Below are positions 7,409-9,564 of a DNA stretch of 9,564 bases, one piece after another. The translations under genes were made by a program, and so were the position numbers. Source of the stretch: an uncultured Solobacterium sp. (lineage in GTDB: Bacteria > Bacillota_I > Bacilli_A > Erysipelotrichales > Erysipelotrichaceae); contig CAJJTI010000067.1 of the NCBI GenBank assembly GCA_905194705.1, positions 1 through 9,564 of the forward strand. Reading direction: 5' to 3'. Positions within the stretch are counted from its first letter, which is position 1; every line of letters begins with the position of its first letter. The notes below the pieces were generated by a model, which worked only from the letters and a program-made list of their open reading frames with translations, had not been told where the DNA came from and did not search any database.

Positions 7409-7431
7409 TTGTATATAAAATGATTTAGCAT
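7403..7431 (+). promoter_or_regulatory. Possible pfp promoter
   Basis: TTTACT at 7403-7408 and TAGCAT at 7426-7431 are separated by 17 bases, each matching the consensus hexamers at four of six positions. Transcription would start near 7438, just before the strong AAGGAG at 7444-7449. TATATAAAA at 7412-7420 is an alternative -10 but has only a poor -35. The 61-base gap and the terminator after pfp suggest that pfp is transcribed on its own, at least in part. Confidence 0.4.
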
Positions 7432-7456
7432 TTTTTGTGGAAAAAGGAGAAAAAAG

Positions 7457-9121
7457 ATGAATATTTCACCACTTCAAGAAGAAAGACTAAAGTATGAACC
7501 AAAACTACCTGGAATGTTAAGACATGGCATTTCAGAAATCAGTGTTAAGGAAGGCGAAGCTACAGAAAGCGTAGCTGATCAAGATAAGATCAAAGCTTTA
7601 TTCCCTAATACTTATGGTAAAAAAGAAATTACATTTGAAAAAGGAACAAATACTTCTGAAGCTAAAAAGCAAGTAGTAGGCGTTATTTTATCTGGAGGAC
7701 AAGCTCCTGGCGGACACAACGTTATTTGTGGTCTTTATGATGCATTAAAAGCAACAAATAAAGAAAACGTTCTTTATGGCTTCAAAAAAGGTCCTATCGG
7801 CTTAATCAATGATGATTTTGTTGAATTTGATGATGCTTTTATCGATGAATATAGAAATACTGGTGGATTTGATATCATCGGTTCTGGTAGAACAAAACTA
7901 GAAACAGAAGAACAATTTGCTATCGCTGCAGAAGTATGCAAAAAACATGGCATTACAGCTATCGTTATTATTGGTGGCGATGACTCAAATACAAACGCAG
8001 CTGTTTTAGCTGAATATTTTGCGGCTCATGAAACAGGTGTACAAGTAATTGGTTGTCCAAAAACAATCGATGGTGACTTAAAGAATGAAGATATTGAATG
8101 CTCATTCGGTTTCGATACAGCAACAAAAACTTATAGTGAATTAATTGGTAATATCGAAAGAGACGCAAACTCTGCTAAGAAATACTGGCACTTCATTAAA
8201 GTTATGGGACGTTCTGCATCTCACGTTGCTTTAGAGTGTGCTCTTGAAACTCAACCAAATATCTGCTTAATTTCTGAAGAAGTAGCAGCTAAGAAAATGT
8301 CACTATCTTCTATCGCTGATTACATCGCAGATGCAGTTGAAAAGAGAAGTAACAATGGAAACAACTTTGGTGTAGCAATTATTCCTGAAGGTGTAGTTGA
8401 ATTCGTTCCTGAATTCTCAACATTAATTGCTGAAATCAACGAATTACTAGCTGGTAAAAAGGCAGATGAATTCAATGCATTAGCTACTTGGAAAGAAAAA
8501 TACGCATTTATTGAAAAAGGTTTAACAAGTGAATCAATGGCAGTATTTGCTATTCTTCCTGAAACAATTCAACAACAATTATTCTTAGAAAGAGATCCTC
8601 ATGGAAACGTACAAGTATCTTTAATTGAATCAGAAAAATTATTCTCTGCTTTAGTTAAAGCAAAACTTGAAGAAAGAAGAGCTGCAGGAACATACAATGG
8701 TAAATTCAGTCCTCTACACCACTTCTTTGGATATGAAGGAAGATGTGCATTCCCATCTAACTTTGACGCTGACTATTGCTATTCTTTAGGTTATAACGCA
8801 TTCATGCTAATCCAATATGGTTATAATGGATACTTATCTAAGATTTCTAATCTATCTAAACCTGCTGAAGAATGGGTTGCTGGTGGTATGCCTATCACAA
8901 AGATGATGAACATGGAAAGAAGACATGGTGAAGATAAGCCTGTTATCCGTAAAGCTCTTGTAGAACTTGATGGGAAACCATTCCAATACTTTGAAGCTCA
9001 TAGAGAAACTTGGGCTGTAGAAACAGCTTATACATATCCTGGAGCTATCCAATACTATGGACCATCTTCTGTTTGTGATTTAACAACAAGAACATTAGCT
9101 TTAGAAAAAGGAACTCTATAA
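7457..9121 (+). CDS. pfp: Pyrophosphate-dependent 6-phosphofructokinase, long form
   Basis: This cytoplasmic glycolytic enzyme reversibly phosphorylates fructose 6-phosphate to fructose 1,6-bisphosphate with pyrophosphate instead of ATP. The 554 residues place it in the long PFP clade known from spirochaetes such as Borrelia, and from plants, rather than with the 320-residue ATP enzymes. An N-terminal extension (about 1-70) precedes the phosphate-donor loop [14 protein letters not shown] at 75-88. GGDDSN at 173-178 has Asp176 where ATP enzymes have Gly (E. coli G104), and PKTIDGD at 201-207 has Lys202 in place of E. coli G124. This Asp/Lys pair is the known signature of pyrophosphate use. D205 is the catalytic aspartate. 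MGRSASH at 250-256 and PEG at 310-312 bind the sugar phosphate. AAGGAG at 7444-7449 is 7 bases upstream. Codons ending in C are more frequent than in the tsa genes, which suggests high expression. A terminator follows. Confidence 0.95.
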   Translation: MNISPLQEERLKYEPKLPGMLRHGISEISVKEGEATESVADQDKIKALFPNTYGKKEITFEKGTNTSEAKKQVVGVILSGGQAPGGHNVICGLYDALKATNKENVLYGFKKGPIGLINDDFVEFDDAFIDEYRNTGGFDIIGSGRTKLETEEQFAIAAEVCKKHGITAIVIIGGDDSNTNAAVLAEYFAAHETGVQVIGCPKTIDGDLKNEDIECSFGFDTATKTYSELIGNIERDANSAKKYWHFIKVMGRSASHVALECALETQPNICLISEEVAAKKMSLSSIADYIADAVEKRSNNGNNFGVAIIPEGVVEFVPEFSTLIAEINELLAGKKADEFNALATWKEKYAFIEKGLTSESMAVFAILPETIQQQLFLERDPHGNVQVSLIESEKLFSALVKAKLEERRAAGTYNGKFSPLHHFFGYEGRCAFPSNFDADYCYSLGYNAFMLIQYGYNGYLSKISNLSKPAEEWVAGGMPITKMMNMERRHGEDKPVIRKALVELDGKPFQYFEAHRETWAVETAYTYPGAIQYYGPSSVCDLTTRTLALEKGTL

Positions 9122-9134
9122 GATTTAAACTAAC

Positions 9135-9174
9135 AGAGTATTGTCTAAAAAGGGGCAATGCTCTTTTTTATTTT
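9135..9174 (+). terminator. Rho-independent terminator of pfp
   Basis: AGAGTATTGTC at 9135-9145 pairs over all 11 positions (two of them G-U) with GGCAATGCTCT at 9154-9164 around an 8-base loop. The hairpin runs into TTTTTT, A, TTTT. It starts 13 bases after the pfp stop and separates pfp from the marR promoter. Confidence 0.9.
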
Positions 9175-9199
9175 CATTAGTACGAAATCGTACTATAAT
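9171..9199 (+). promoter_or_regulatory. Promoter of the MarR-family gene
   Basis: A perfect -10 TATAAT at 9194-9199 lies 17 bases after TTTTCA at 9171-9176, which matches the -35 consensus at four of six positions. Transcription would start near 9206, only about 13 bases before the ATG. The -35 shares its T-run with the pfp terminator. Confidence 0.7.
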
Positions 9200-9204
9200 A
9201 GTAC
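9178..9204. promoter_or_regulatory. Operator with three alternating TAGTAC half-sites
   Basis: TAGTACGA at 9178-9185 and TCGTACTA at 9188-9195 are exact inverted copies around AA. The second arm also pairs with TAGTAC at 9199-9204, giving GTACTA, TAA, TAGTAC at 9190-9204. The repeats fill the spacer and cover the whole -10. This is the expected arrangement for MarR-type autorepression, and the marR gene directly follows. Confidence 0.7.
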
Positions 9205-9218
9205 AGCTTGAGGTAAAT

Positions 9219-9564
9219 ATGAATTGTAGAGGAAGAGACCAGTTAAATATAAATAACAAACAGATTGGTAAATTAAATTCAATCTATCATCAATTTGCAA
9301 TGAAATATTCTTTGTCTGACAGTGAATTTCAGATACTTTATACGTTACAGTTTTTTGGTGATGGATGTTTATTACATGAAATTGTGGAGTTTACAGAAAT
9401 ACCAAAACAGACAATTCACTCGGCTTTAAAGAAGATGGAAAAAGAAAAATGGCTTTATCTTGAAGACGTAAATCCCAAAAGAAAACGAATATTCTTAACG
9501 AGTCAAGGGAAAAATGTTGCTTTAAATACAGTTCAAAAAGTAATAGATATTGAAAGTAAGATTT
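9219..9564 (+). CDS. MarR-family transcriptional regulator (partial, cut by window end)
   Basis: The reading frame is open from the ATG at 9219 to the window end and gives 115 residues without a stop; MarR proteins are usually about 140-160. Residues 33-48 (SDSEFQILYTLQFFGD) form the helix before the DNA-binding domain. The helix-turn-helix is at about 50-79, with recognition helix IPKQTIHSALKKMEKEKWL at 61-79. The wing LEDVNPKRKRIFLT at 81-94 and the following LTSQGK are typical of the family. GAGG at 9210-9213 is 5 bases upstream. The promoter is packed with inverted repeats, so the protein probably represses itself. MarR genes are often followed by efflux or stress genes; whatever follows lies outside this window. 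The ligand cannot be predicted. Confidence 0.85.
   Translation, partial: MNCRGRDQLNINNKQIGKLNSIYHQFAMKYSLSDSEFQILYTLQFFGDGCLLHEIVEFTEIPKQTIHSALKKMEKEKWLYLEDVNPKRKRIFLTSQGKNVALNTVQKVIDIESKI

Noticed and set aside
1..9564. CRISPR array, insertion sequence, tRNA or rRNA genes, riboswitch or T-box leader
   Set aside because: I found no spaced direct repeats, transposase motifs, cloverleaf-type sequence or leader long enough for a riboswitch; the longest non-coding gap is about 100 bases.

Overview
The window comes from a low-GC Gram-positive bacterium. It has A/T-rich codons, strong AGGAGG-type ribosome binding sites, Firmicute-type housekeeping genes, and TGA used as a stop (tsaB and rimI), which argues against Mycoplasma-type code 4. 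A long pyrophosphate-dependent phosphofructokinase together with a LicD protein would fit an Erysipelotrichia-like gut Firmicute. That placement is inference; the sequence alone does not fix the genus. All genes lie on the + strand and are tightly packed, and no gene-free stretch is longer than about 100 bases.

Region 1 (about 57-2584) is a four-gene operon, tsaE-tsaB-rimI-tsaD. Adjacent genes overlap by 4-7 bases, so translation is probably coupled. TsaE, TsaB and TsaD are the bacterial complex that finishes the t6A37 modification of ANN-decoding tRNAs; TsaC, which makes the threonylcarbamoyl-AMP substrate, is not in the window. RimI acetylates ribosomal protein S18.

Region 2 (about 2591-7395) holds rex (NADH-sensing repressor), asnS (asparaginyl-tRNA synthetase), a LicD-family transferase and an ABC-F ribosome-associated ATPase. 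Gaps are 7-24 bases, so this looks like one transcription unit from a promoter just after tsaD. A Rex-like half-site sits on the -35 of that promoter. In Bacillus subtilis (from memory) the order is ydiB-ydiC-ydiD-ydiE-ydiF-moaC-rex, so the window keeps an old neighbourhood that has been rearranged, with asnS and licD between rex and the ABC-F gene.

Region 3 (about 7391-9174) is a monocistronic-looking pfp gene with a clear Rho-independent terminator. A perfect 18-base palindrome overlaps the end of the ABC-F gene and the proposed pfp -35. Codon use in pfp looks richer in C-ending codons than in the tsa genes, as expected for a highly expressed glycolytic gene.

Region 4 (9171-9564) is a well-formed promoter filled with overlapping inverted repeats. 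It drives a MarR-family regulator that is cut by the window end.

I do not see an undescribed multi-gene system here. The most useful leads are regulatory: the three-half-site operator in front of the marR gene, the palindrome in front of pfp, and possible Rex sites. The main gene-content oddity is the lone licD in a translation/redox neighbourhood.
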